Of a stretch of DNA of 48,140 bases, positions 38,591 to 45,687 are shown piece by piece (position 1 is the first letter of the stretch; every line of letters begins with the position of its first letter). Origin of the DNA: Nitrospirota bacterium. Lineage in GTDB: Bacteria; Nitrospirota; Thermodesulfovibrionia; Thermodesulfovibrionales; JdFR-88. Both the position numbers and the translations under genes were made by a program. The stretch is taken from positions 1-48,140 of the forward strand of contig JAKAMR010000004.1 in the NCBI GenBank assembly GCA_021812785.1. The letters are read 5' to 3'. The notes under the pieces are model-generated. The model searched no databases. It worked only from the letters and a program-made list of their open reading frames with translations, and was not told the DNA's origin.

Positions 38591-40210
38591 CTAATTATAC
38601 CACATGGTTTTTTGGCGGGGGACCCACCAGTGGATGAAGTTGTACCATATGCCAAGCGGGGCTTCCCTGACCCCGTGGAACTTCTTGTTGAGGACCTCCA
38701 GGGCATCTGGCACATAAAGGAAGGTATAGGGCTGTTCCTGCGCCAGCAGGTAGTGGAGTTTATGATATATCTGCTTCCGTTTTTTCAGGTCGAAAGTGGT
38801 CCTGCCTTCTTCTATGAGCCGGTCGGCCTCCTGGTCCTTGAAAGAGACGAAGTTGAACCCTCCGTCTTTCGTCTGGGAGGAATCGAATATCTCGTAAAGG
38901 TCCGGGTCCCTGGAAAGAGACCAACCCAGTATGACCGCTTCAAAGCGTTTTTTGTCTATGAAATCATGGAGCAGGGCCTGCCATTCGAGCACCTTTATGT
39001 TGGCTATGACGCCTGCTTTTCTCAGGTCTTCCTTGATTATCTCGGCCGCAAGCAGCCGTTCCGTGTTGCCCTGGTTCGTAAGTATCGTGAAACGGAAAGG
39101 TTTCCCGTCCTTCTGGAGAACACCCTTTTTAAGCGTCCAGCCGGCTTCCCGGAAGAGCTCCAGAGACCGGGCCGGATCGTATGAGGGGTCCGGCACATCC
39201 GGGTTATACGCCCAGGAGCCGGGAAGGAACGGTCCGGTGCATGGAGTGCCGTATCCCATGAGGGCCCCCTTTATTATGGATGCCTTGTCTATCGCGTGTG
39301 AAAGGGCCCGCCTTATCCTTACGTCGCTGAACCGGGGGTCCAGCAGGTTCCATCCGACGTATGTAAAACCGAACGACGGGTACTGAAAACGGTTAAAGAA
39401 CTTGCGGAAAAAAGCGGAGCGGGACACGACCAGCTTGTATTGCGCGGGCGAGACGTCCATGTAATCTATGCCGCCGAACTTAAGCTCCAAAAACATCGTC
39501 GACATATCGGGTATGATCCTCATTATGTATCTCTTTATCCCGGGTTTGCCCTCGAAATAGCCATCGAATGCCTCAAGCTCTATCCTCTGCCCCGTTATCC
39601 ATTGTTTGAGCCTGTACGGGCCCGTGCCGATGGGGTGGCGGTTGAACTGCTCAGCGGACACATCCTTTCCTTCCAGGATGTGCTTTGGTATTATGCCCAT
39701 CCCCCAGGACTCCAGCGCTGGGGCAAAGGGCTTTTTGTAATAGACCTTGACGGTATAGGGATCGGGGGCCTCCACCTTGTCCACCGGGCCGTAATTGCTT
39801 GAGTAAGGAGTGGGGACCTTGGGGTCGGTAACGGTCTTGTACGTAAAAAGCACGTCCGCGGAGGTGAAATCCTTGCCGTCCTGCCATTTGACGCCTTTCC
39901 TCAAATGGAAGATTATCTCGAGCCCCCCTTTTTTGATCTCCCAGCTTTTTGCGAGGTCTCCGGTTATTTTCACATTTTTATCATATTTGGTGAGCCCGTT
40001 GAAGATGAGCCCGCTTATGTCAGCGGAGGCCGAATCTCCGGCAAAAAGAGGCAGAAGCCTTCTGGCGTCAGCAAGCGAGCCCACGACGACCGTGTCCGGC
40101 ATGCCTTCGGGCGCCTTGTGGCAGGCGGCCAGAAATGAGGCGGTAATTAAAAGAAGGAAAAACCCGGCGAGGTATCTTCTATTTTTCCTGATATTAAACG
40201 GGAAAAACAC
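38591..40210 (-). CDS. Oligopeptide-type ABC transporter substrate-binding lipoprotein
   Basis: Extracytoplasmic solute-binding protein, family 5 (DppA/OppA type), 539 residues. Signal ends in lipobox LAAC with Cys30. Family blocks: GLTKYDKNVKITGDLAKSWEI, FHLRKGVKWQDGKDFTSADVLFTYKTVTDP, HPIGTGPYRLKQW, VRIRRALSHAIDKASII, AEIIKEDLRKAGVIANIKVLEWQALLHDFIDKKRFEAVILGW. No permease or ATPase gene is adjacent, so it is an orphan binding protein, perhaps serving a peptide/nickel transporter encoded elsewhere. It follows secG by 12 bases, in the tpiA-secG-SBP unit. Confidence 0.92.
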   Translation of the reverse strand: MFFPFNIRKNRRYLAGFFLLLITASFLAACHKAPEGMPDTVVVGSLADARRLLPLFAGDSASADISGLIFNGLTKYDKNVKITGDLAKSWEIKKGGLEIIFHLRKGVKWQDGKDFTSADVLFTYKTVTDPKVPTPYSSNYGPVDKVEAPDPYTVKVYYKKPFAPALESWGMGIIPKHILEGKDVSAEQFNRHPIGTGPYRLKQWITGQRIELEAFDGYFEGKPGIKRYIMRIIPDMSTMFLELKFGGIDYMDVSPAQYKLVVSRSAFFRKFFNRFQYPSFGFTYVGWNLLDPRFSDVRIRRALSHAIDKASIIKGALMGYGTPCTGPFLPGSWAYNPDVPDPSYDPARSLELFREAGWTLKKGVLQKDGKPFRFTILTNQGNTERLLAAEIIKEDLRKAGVIANIKVLEWQALLHDFIDKKRFEAVILGWSLSRDPDLYEIFDSSQTKDGGFNFVSFKDQEADRLIEEGRTTFDLKKRKQIYHKLHYLLAQEQPYTFLYVPDALEVLNKKFHGVREAPLGIWYNFIHWWVPRQKTMWYN

Positions 40211-40222
40211 GCACAGTTTTTT

Positions 40223-40555
40223 TTACTTTCCCTTTGCAGGGATCTTTTGAGTTGGCGCGGGCATGGCAGGCATCTGCTGCATCGGCGCAGGCCTGGTTGC
40301 CGCAGTGGGCCTGACTACAGTGCCTCCACCCCGCAGGGATGAGACTGTCAGCACAAGGGAGGTCAGCATGAAAAGGGCGGCAAAGACCGTGGTAAGTTTA
40401 CCAAGGAAGGTCGCAGCGCCGCGGCTGCCGAAAAGGGTCTGGCTGGAGCCGCCAAAAACCGCGCCCACTTCAGCGCCCTTTCCGCCCTGGACCAGAACAA
40501 TAAAGATAAGAAAAAAACATATAAGTACATGAATTATGGTTACAAGTATCGTCAT
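40223..40555 (-). CDS. secG: Preprotein translocase subunit SecG
   Basis: Small membrane component of SecYEG, 110 residues. Two hydrophobic helices (VTIIHVLICFFLIFIVLVQ and TTVFAALFMLTSLVLTVSS) bracket the conserved GKGAEVGAVFGGSSQTLFGSRGAATFLGK loop. The C-terminus is a Pro/Met/Ala-rich low-complexity tail (RPAPMQQMPAMPAPTQ), common in SecG. Lies 14 bases after tpiA, the classic tpiA-secG order. Confidence 0.95.
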   Translation of the reverse strand: MTILVTIIHVLICFFLIFIVLVQGGKGAEVGAVFGGSSQTLFGSRGAATFLGKLTTVFAALFMLTSLVLTVSSLRGGGTVVRPTAATRPAPMQQMPAMPAPTQKIPAKGK

Positions 40556-40569
40556 TTCAGATTTTTTAT

Positions 40570-41325
40570 TTATCCTCTCTTGAACATTACAAGTTTTGAA
40601 AAAACCTGCGGATCGAGACTGGCCCCTCCAACGAGCGCGCCATCCACATTGGGGCCGGCCATGATTTCTTTTACGTTATCGGGCTTTACGCTGCCGCCAT
40701 AGAGTATCCTGATGTCATCGGCGGCCCCGCCGTATATCTCCTTGACAATGGAGCGTATGAACCCGTGTGCCTCTTCAGCCTGCGCGGGTGTGGCCGTGAC
40801 CCCCGTGCCGATGGCCCAGATGGGCTCGTAAGCCAGCACGGTATTTTTAAATTCGGCCTCGCCGAACTCCGCAAGTCCTTCCACGACCTGCCGTTTAATC
40901 ACGTCAAAGGTCCTGTTTGAGTTTCTTTCCTCAAGGGTTTCGCCCATGCAAAGTATCACGCCAAGGCCTGCCTTTAAAGCTGCTTTGGCTTTTTTGTTCA
41001 CTATGGCATCGGTCTCATGAAAATACTGTCTGCGCTCCGAGTGGCCGGCGATGACAAAAGCGCCTCCCGCGTCCTTTACCATCAGGGGTGAAATCTCACC
41101 GGTGAACGCGCCCTGTTCCTCATAAAATACGTCCTGCGCCGCCACAAGGACATCAGACCCGGCAAGGGCGGACGCCACCGCGTTAAGGGCGGTAAACGGA
41201 GGGGCGATGAGCTTGTCCACATCAGAGGTGTCCTTGATGAGGGGCAAAAACTGCGAAACATAATCCACCGCCTCCCGGACAGTCTTGTACATCTTCCAAT
41301 TTGCGGCTATCAGAGGTTTCCTCAT
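40570..41325 (-). CDS. tpiA: Triosephosphate isomerase
   Basis: TIM-barrel interconverting dihydroxyacetone phosphate and glyceraldehyde-3-phosphate. 251 residues, canonical: AANWKMYKT with catalytic Lys, FVIAGHSERRQYFHETD with catalytic His, AYEPIWAIGTGVTATPAQAEE with catalytic Glu, and the phosphate-binding IRILYGGSVKPDNVKEIMAGPNVDGALVGGASL. The ATG lies eight bases after a TATAAA box with AGG immediately upstream. First gene of tpiA-secG-SBP. Confidence 0.97.
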   Translation of the reverse strand: MRKPLIAANWKMYKTVREAVDYVSQFLPLIKDTSDVDKLIAPPFTALNAVASALAGSDVLVAAQDVFYEEQGAFTGEISPLMVKDAGGAFVIAGHSERRQYFHETDAIVNKKAKAALKAGLGVILCMGETLEERNSNRTFDVIKRQVVEGLAEFGEAEFKNTVLAYEPIWAIGTGVTATPAQAEEAHGFIRSIVKEIYGGAADDIRILYGGSVKPDNVKEIMAGPNVDGALVGGASLDPQVFSKLVMFKRG

Positions 41326-41333
41326 CCTAAAAA

Positions 41334-41361
41334 TTTATAGGCAAAAGGCCCGAAAAGTCAA
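41334..41361 (-). promoter_or_regulatory. tpiA promoter, possibly leaderless
   Basis: Minus-strand TTGACT (41356-41361), 16-base spacer, TATAAA (41334-41339); start codon at 41325 is eight bases further. On the opposite strand TAAAAT (41380-41385) may drive the divergent methyltransferase at 41398 with a six-base leader. Confidence 0.55.
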
Positions 41362-41397
41362 GTTTTTTGTTCAATTGTGTAAAATATCAAATAAGAA

Positions 41398-42111
41398 ATG
41401 GAAGAGCTGGAAAGGGAGTATCTTATTTCCTGTTATGACAAGCGGGTCGGTTTCCTCGGCAAAACCCCCGCCGCTTTGGGGTGGAGTGAAAAAGGGCAGG
41501 CGGCCCGTTACGAGGCCGCCCTCGGATTGTTCGGTTTTGAATCCTTGTCCGGTTTTGGATCCGTGGATGAACGGGGGGGCTGCGCCGGTGTATCCTGCCC
41601 CGGTGCGGTTTCCCTGGCCGATTACGGCTGCGGCATGGGGGATTTTTACGGTTTTTTGCTCAGGAAGGGTATAAGCGGCATAGATTATTCCGGGTTTGAC
41701 ATAAATCCGGGGCTCATCGGGATAGCAAGGACGCGTTACTTGGGGGGAAAAGATCGTTCGGAGAAAAACGGAGATCAAAAAAATGTTTTCTTTGACGTTC
41801 TGGACATAGACAGCGGGGAGCTTCCCGGGTTTTACGACTATTCGCTGATATGCGGGGTTTTCAACCAGAGGGTCGGAGGGGCTTCGGAGGCTGCCAAAAG
41901 GTGCATTGAGAAGATGTGGAGAAGGACCAGGAGGGCGCTAGTCTTCGATGCTCTCTCAGACAAAAAGGACATGGAAAAAGACGCCGCGCTGGAATACTAT
42001 GGCGCCCGGGAAATGCTGGAGTTCGCGGCCCGGAAGATCCCGGCAGCCAAGGCAAGCGTGCATGAGGACCTTGTCGAAGGCAGCCTCATCCTGTGTCTTA
42101 GGAGGGAATGA
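41398..42111 (+). CDS. Class I SAM-dependent methyltransferase
   Basis: 237 residues. Motif I SLADYGCGMGDFYGFLL, then YSGFDINPGLIGIARTRYL for strand 2, and a DYSLICGVFNQRVGG segment typical of class I methyltransferases acting on small molecules or proteins. The first 60 residues (MEELEREYLISCYDKRVGFLGKTPAALGWSEKGQAARYEA) may hold the substrate. Its stop overlaps the mqnA start as ATGA, so it may act near menaquinone synthesis (ubiE/mqn methylation is one step), but the sequence is not UbiE-like and the role is a guess. Confidence 0.75.
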   Translation: MEELEREYLISCYDKRVGFLGKTPAALGWSEKGQAARYEAALGLFGFESLSGFGSVDERGGCAGVSCPGAVSLADYGCGMGDFYGFLLRKGISGIDYSGFDINPGLIGIARTRYLGGKDRSEKNGDQKNVFFDVLDIDSGELPGFYDYSLICGVFNQRVGGASEAAKRCIEKMWRRTRRALVFDALSDKKDMEKDAALEYYGAREMLEFAARKIPAAKASVHEDLVEGSLILCLRRE

Positions 42112-42956
42112 TGGCACCTATTTATCCTATCAAGACAGGCCCGATATATCCCCTTAAGATAGGAAGAATATCCTATCTTAATCTATACCCCATATTCCGG
42201 GGGCTGGAAAAGACAGTTGAGGAGGAGGGCCGCTACAGGTTTTTTGACGGACATCCGGCCCTGGTCAATTCAAAGCTCCGGAGGGGGTATGTTGACGCAA
42301 GCCCCTCTTCCTCGATCGTGTACCTTAAAGCCCCTGCGGATTACAGCCTTATCGAGGGCCATTCGATCAGCTCCGACGGCCCAATAAGAAGCATCTACCT
42401 TTTCAGCAGACTGCCAATAGTGGAGCTCAGGGGAAAGACAATAGGGATTACCAACCAGACGGAGACCTCAGCCGCGCTGTTGAAAATAGTATTAAAGAAA
42501 TTCCTTGGGGTGGATTTTAAGACACGGGTCACCAGGTTTCCCGTGGCCCAATCCCTGCAAAGATATGGGGCCTGCCTCTCGATCGGCGATGATGCTATGC
42601 TCGCCCGAAAACAGAGGGGAAAAAAGGGCGGTCCGGATGCCTGTTTCATGTACGACCTTGGTTTACTCTGGAAGGAAAACACCGGACTGCCTTTTGTATA
42701 TGCGCTCTGGATAGCGAGGAAGAATTCCGTCTCCCGGAACAAAAAGGCCTTCGCGGCGTTCAGGCGGGACCTGGAGCGGGCTAAACTTTATGCCGTTTCT
42801 CACCTTGAAGAGGCGGCAAGAGAAAAGCCACTGAACGGGCTGGACCCTTCGGAGGTCCTTCAATATTGGCGGGGCATCTCCTATGGTCTTGACCTGATGG
42901 AGAAAAAGGGGCTTGCGCTCTTCCGTAAATACGCGAAAGAACTGGACCTGCTCTAG
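42108..42956 (+). CDS. mqnA: Chorismate dehydratase (futalosine pathway)
   Basis: MqnA converts chorismate to 3-enolpyruvylbenzoate, the first step of menaquinone synthesis through futalosine. 282 residues with periplasmic-binding-protein fold. Family parts: KIGRISYLNLYPIFRGL, FFDGHPALVNSKLRRGYVDASPSSSIVYLK, RSIYLFSRLPIVELRGKTIGITNQTETSAALLKIVLKK, ACLSIGDDAMLARKQ, FVYALWIARKN. The DNA shows an in-frame 24-base near-repeat (IYPIKTGP / IYPLKIGR, from 42120), so the first 16 residues look duplicated. ATGA overlap with the upstream methyltransferase. Confidence 0.88.
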   Translation: MMAPIYPIKTGPIYPLKIGRISYLNLYPIFRGLEKTVEEEGRYRFFDGHPALVNSKLRRGYVDASPSSSIVYLKAPADYSLIEGHSISSDGPIRSIYLFSRLPIVELRGKTIGITNQTETSAALLKIVLKKFLGVDFKTRVTRFPVAQSLQRYGACLSIGDDAMLARKQRGKKGGPDACFMYDLGLLWKENTGLPFVYALWIARKNSVSRNKKAFAAFRRDLERAKLYAVSHLEEAAREKPLNGLDPSEVLQYWRGISYGLDLMEKKGLALFRKYAKELDLL

Positions 42957-43078
42957 ATATTCGGAATGTATTCTGCATCCGCCGCGCTATCTTAAGCGTT
43001 TGTCTTTCCCCCCATATTGACAGCCTCCCTGATTGATGACAGATTTTTATTAGTTTGCCGAAGAGGAAAGGAGCATGC

Positions 43079-44743
43079 GTGTTGTATCCTTCGGGCAAAA
43101 GGGCGGCGTTTGACGGTGCTCTTGCGGGCGCGATGCTTACAGTTGCGCTCATTTCCTGCCTGTATGCGGGCTGGCGGCTGGCGGGTCTGCCGTTTGTCCC
43201 GTTTGACTTATTTGACTGGTTTTCGCGGGTGCTTCCAGGCCCTGTAATAGAAAAAAGCATAGGCGCAATGGTGGCGTTCATACGCGCCTTTCATCTTGGG
43301 CCCATATACTCGGTGGCCAAGCATATGGAACAGGCGATGGGGATAGGCATCTTTTTTATTTCGGGTGTAATAGGCGGGGCCATCCTTTTCCCCGTCATCC
43401 GCGCCCTGCATGGCAGGAAGGCTTACCTTGCCGGGCTCGTCCTGGGCGCGGCCGCCGGCGGACGTGCCCTATTCATAAGCTCCTCCGTTGGCCTGACTGC
43501 CACCGTTTCACCACTCGCAAGAGACCTGTGGATAATGGGGGCTTACCTTCTCTGGGGAGCGGCCATGGGCGGGGTTTGCCGGCGGCTCTTGCCAGGACGG
43601 GAGGCGGCAGGCGTACCGATAGGCCAACCTGAAGCTGAGCAAGGCATGGCCGGACAAATAGACCGGCGCAGCTTCATGGTCCGGCTCGCAGGGACCGCAG
43701 CGGCCATCACTGTAGTGGGCGCGGTGGTGGGCAAGCTCTCCGCCCTCAGTTATTTCAGCACATCCGGAAGGGGCGGCCCAGGCGCGGTGCCATGGTCGGA
43801 AGCGCATGCCCTGCCGAATGCGGGCGCCAGGGTGCAGCCCGCCCCCGGTACGAGGCCGGAATTCACCCCTCTGGAGAAGCACTACCGCATAGATATAGAT
43901 ACGGTCCCTCCAACGATAGACGGGCGGACGTGGAGGCTCAAGACAGAGGGGCTTGTCGAGAGCCCCCGGTATCTCACTCTTGATGCCATCCGCCGCATGA
44001 AACCCATGTACCAGTTCATTACCCTGGCATGCATATCCAACCCGGTGGGCGGAGACCTGATAAGCACAACCCGATGGACGGGGACCAGCCTGAAAGATAT
44101 ACTTCCTTTCCTGCGGATAAAGCCACAGGCCACACATCTTAAGATCACGTCGGCGGACGGCTTCTGGGAAGTGGTCTCACTGGCTCAGGTCCGGGCCGAC
44201 GAAAGGATCATGCTCACCTACGCATGGGACGGCCTTCCACTGGAGCGGAAGCACGGCTTCCCCTTAAGGATATATATCCCCGATCTTTACGGGATGAAAC
44301 AGCCCAAGTGGATAGAGACCATCGAGGCGATGGACCATTGGGAGCCCGGTTATTGGGTGGTGCGGGGATGGGACAAGGTGGCCCGTATGAAGGCCACATC
44401 CGTAATAGACACGGTTGCGGTCAGGGCGGCATACAAAAACGCACAAGGGAAAACGCTTATCCCGGTGGGCGGCATCGCGCATGCTGGCGTACGCGGGATA
44501 TCAAGGGTGGAACTGAAGGTCGATAATGGCCCCTGGCGGCAGGCGGAGCTTCGCACGCCTATTTCGCATACGACATGGGTCATCTGGAGGTACGACTGGG
44601 CATATGCGCCGGGGGAGCATACCTTCATTGTGCGCTGCTATGACGGCAACGGCGCGCCCCAGATCGAAACGCCCGAGCCTCCTCCACCAAGCGGTGCTTC
44701 AGGTTATTTCAGCGAGACCAAAAATATCCAGGACCCATCTTGA
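43079..44743 (+). CDS. Membrane-anchored molybdopterin oxidoreductase, sulfite-oxidase/MsrP type
   Basis: Sulfite-oxidase-superfamily enzyme with molybdopterin. GTG 43079 has AAAGGAG nearby; TTG 43055 extends it by 8 residues. Four hydrophobic helices (about 10-35, 86-108, 116-137, 147-167) come first, then an internal RRSFMVRLAG twin-arginine-like motif (196-205) followed by a hydrophobic stretch, then the Moco domain with the Mo-ligand Cys318 in ITLACISNPVGGDLISTTRWTGT and GFPLRIYIPDLYGMKQPKWIE. A C-terminal beta dimerisation domain (VELKVDNGPWRQAELR) is present. The layout suggests a membrane domain carrying the catalytic part across by Tat. Substrate (protein Met sulfoxide, sulfite or another oxo donor) not determinable. 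Confidence 0.88.
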   Translation: MLYPSGKRAAFDGALAGAMLTVALISCLYAGWRLAGLPFVPFDLFDWFSRVLPGPVIEKSIGAMVAFIRAFHLGPIYSVAKHMEQAMGIGIFFISGVIGGAILFPVIRALHGRKAYLAGLVLGAAAGGRALFISSSVGLTATVSPLARDLWIMGAYLLWGAAMGGVCRRLLPGREAAGVPIGQPEAEQGMAGQIDRRSFMVRLAGTAAAITVVGAVVGKLSALSYFSTSGRGGPGAVPWSEAHALPNAGARVQPAPGTRPEFTPLEKHYRIDIDTVPPTIDGRTWRLKTEGLVESPRYLTLDAIRRMKPMYQFITLACISNPVGGDLISTTRWTGTSLKDILPFLRIKPQATHLKITSADGFWEVVSLAQVRADERIMLTYAWDGLPLERKHGFPLRIYIPDLYGMKQPKWIETIEAMDHWEPGYWVVRGWDKVARMKATSVIDTVAVRAAYKNAQGKTLIPVGGIAHAGVRGISRVELKVDNGPWRQAELRTPISHTTWVIWRYDWAYAPGEHTFIVRCYDGNGAPQIETPEPPPPSGASGYFSETKNIQDPS

Positions 44744-44794
44744 ACCCCCCGGGCTTGTCCTGATCTTTTTTCTTTTCTCCCAGGGGCTTTGCTG

Positions 44795-45400
44795 TTATGG
44801 CTGGCGCGGGCCGGACTTAAAGACGGAATCTATATAGTCCGCCATATCCGCGGAGCCCATCAGGGGGAAACCGGCAAGCTCATATTTTATGACCCTGTTT
44901 TTATCCAGTATTACGGTCGAGGGCACGGCTATGACGCCGTAATCATGGTACATGACCAAACCGTAATCTATGGAAACGGGAAGGTCCAGCTTCATGCCGC
45001 TTATCTCCGATTTGATCTGGGAAAGGGTCTGGTCCGTAGTCTCCTGCCCGTCCACATCTATGGCCATAACCGACAATCCTTTGCTTCTGTACATGTCATA
45101 CATCTGCTCCATCTGCTTTAGGGCGTCTTGGGAATACGCGCTCCACGTGGACCAGAAGAGAAGGACCGTGAGTTTTTGCCCCTTTATGTCAGCGAACTCC
45201 TTTGTCTTCCCGTCCATGCTCTTAAGGGTGAAGTCCGGTGCCTTCATGCCCTTTTGAAGGGTATCCAAGGCATTGGCGGAGGGTGTTGCAAGCAGGCCCC
45301 CCATATTGAACGAAAAGGCGAAAAAGAGAAAAAGAATTAAATAAAAAAGTCTTCGGCCCCGGAAAAAGGCCGTTACAATACCTAACGGACATTTCTTCAT
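44795..45400 (-). CDS. TlpA/ResA-like thioredoxin-fold protein without CXXC
   Basis: Periplasmic thioredoxin-like protein, 201 residues, with an uncleaved or long N-terminal signal (RLFYLILFLFFAFSFNMGGLL). Fold motifs are good: GMKAPDFTLKSMDGKTKEFADIKGQKLTVLLFWSTW, and cis-Pro160 in GVIAVPSTVILDKNRVI. At the redox site the usual CXXC is S87-A-Y-S90 (codons AGC, TCC), so it cannot do disulfide exchange and may be a binding or chaperone variant. GGAGGGGGG precedes the ATG. Convergent with the molybdopterin gene across ~50 bases. Confidence 0.88.
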   Translation of the reverse strand: MKKCPLGIVTAFFRGRRLFYLILFLFFAFSFNMGGLLATPSANALDTLQKGMKAPDFTLKSMDGKTKEFADIKGQKLTVLLFWSTWSAYSQDALKQMEQMYDMYRSKGLSVMAIDVDGQETTDQTLSQIKSEISGMKLDLPVSIDYGLVMYHDYGVIAVPSTVILDKNRVIKYELAGFPLMGSADMADYIDSVFKSGPRQP

Positions 45401-45687
45401 TTTTAAATCCCCCCTCCAGGATTAAAAAATAAATTTACCGTAATGATATGGAAATATTTAAAAGCGAAACTGAATTAATTAATTGAAAATTCCAAAAGCT
45501 GATCGAGATGCTAAAAGAATGTACACCAATGCCGACGCGCAGTCAACTGAAAATGTATGCGAAATTTAAGCGGCAGGGGATCTCTGGCGGCCTTCTTTTT
45601 TTAGTTTAAGGATATATAAATTGACACTGAAACTGAACGTCCGGCGGCTTTAATACTGAAAGTTTTTTCTTTTTTTATTTTTTTCTT

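Noticed and set aside
45531..45611. 26-codon ORF (MPTRSQLKMYAKFKRQ...) in the gap before carB
   Set aside because: Resembles the start of a DNA-binding or transposase protein but is too short and has no support; the 287-base gap otherwise holds only AT-rich sequence.
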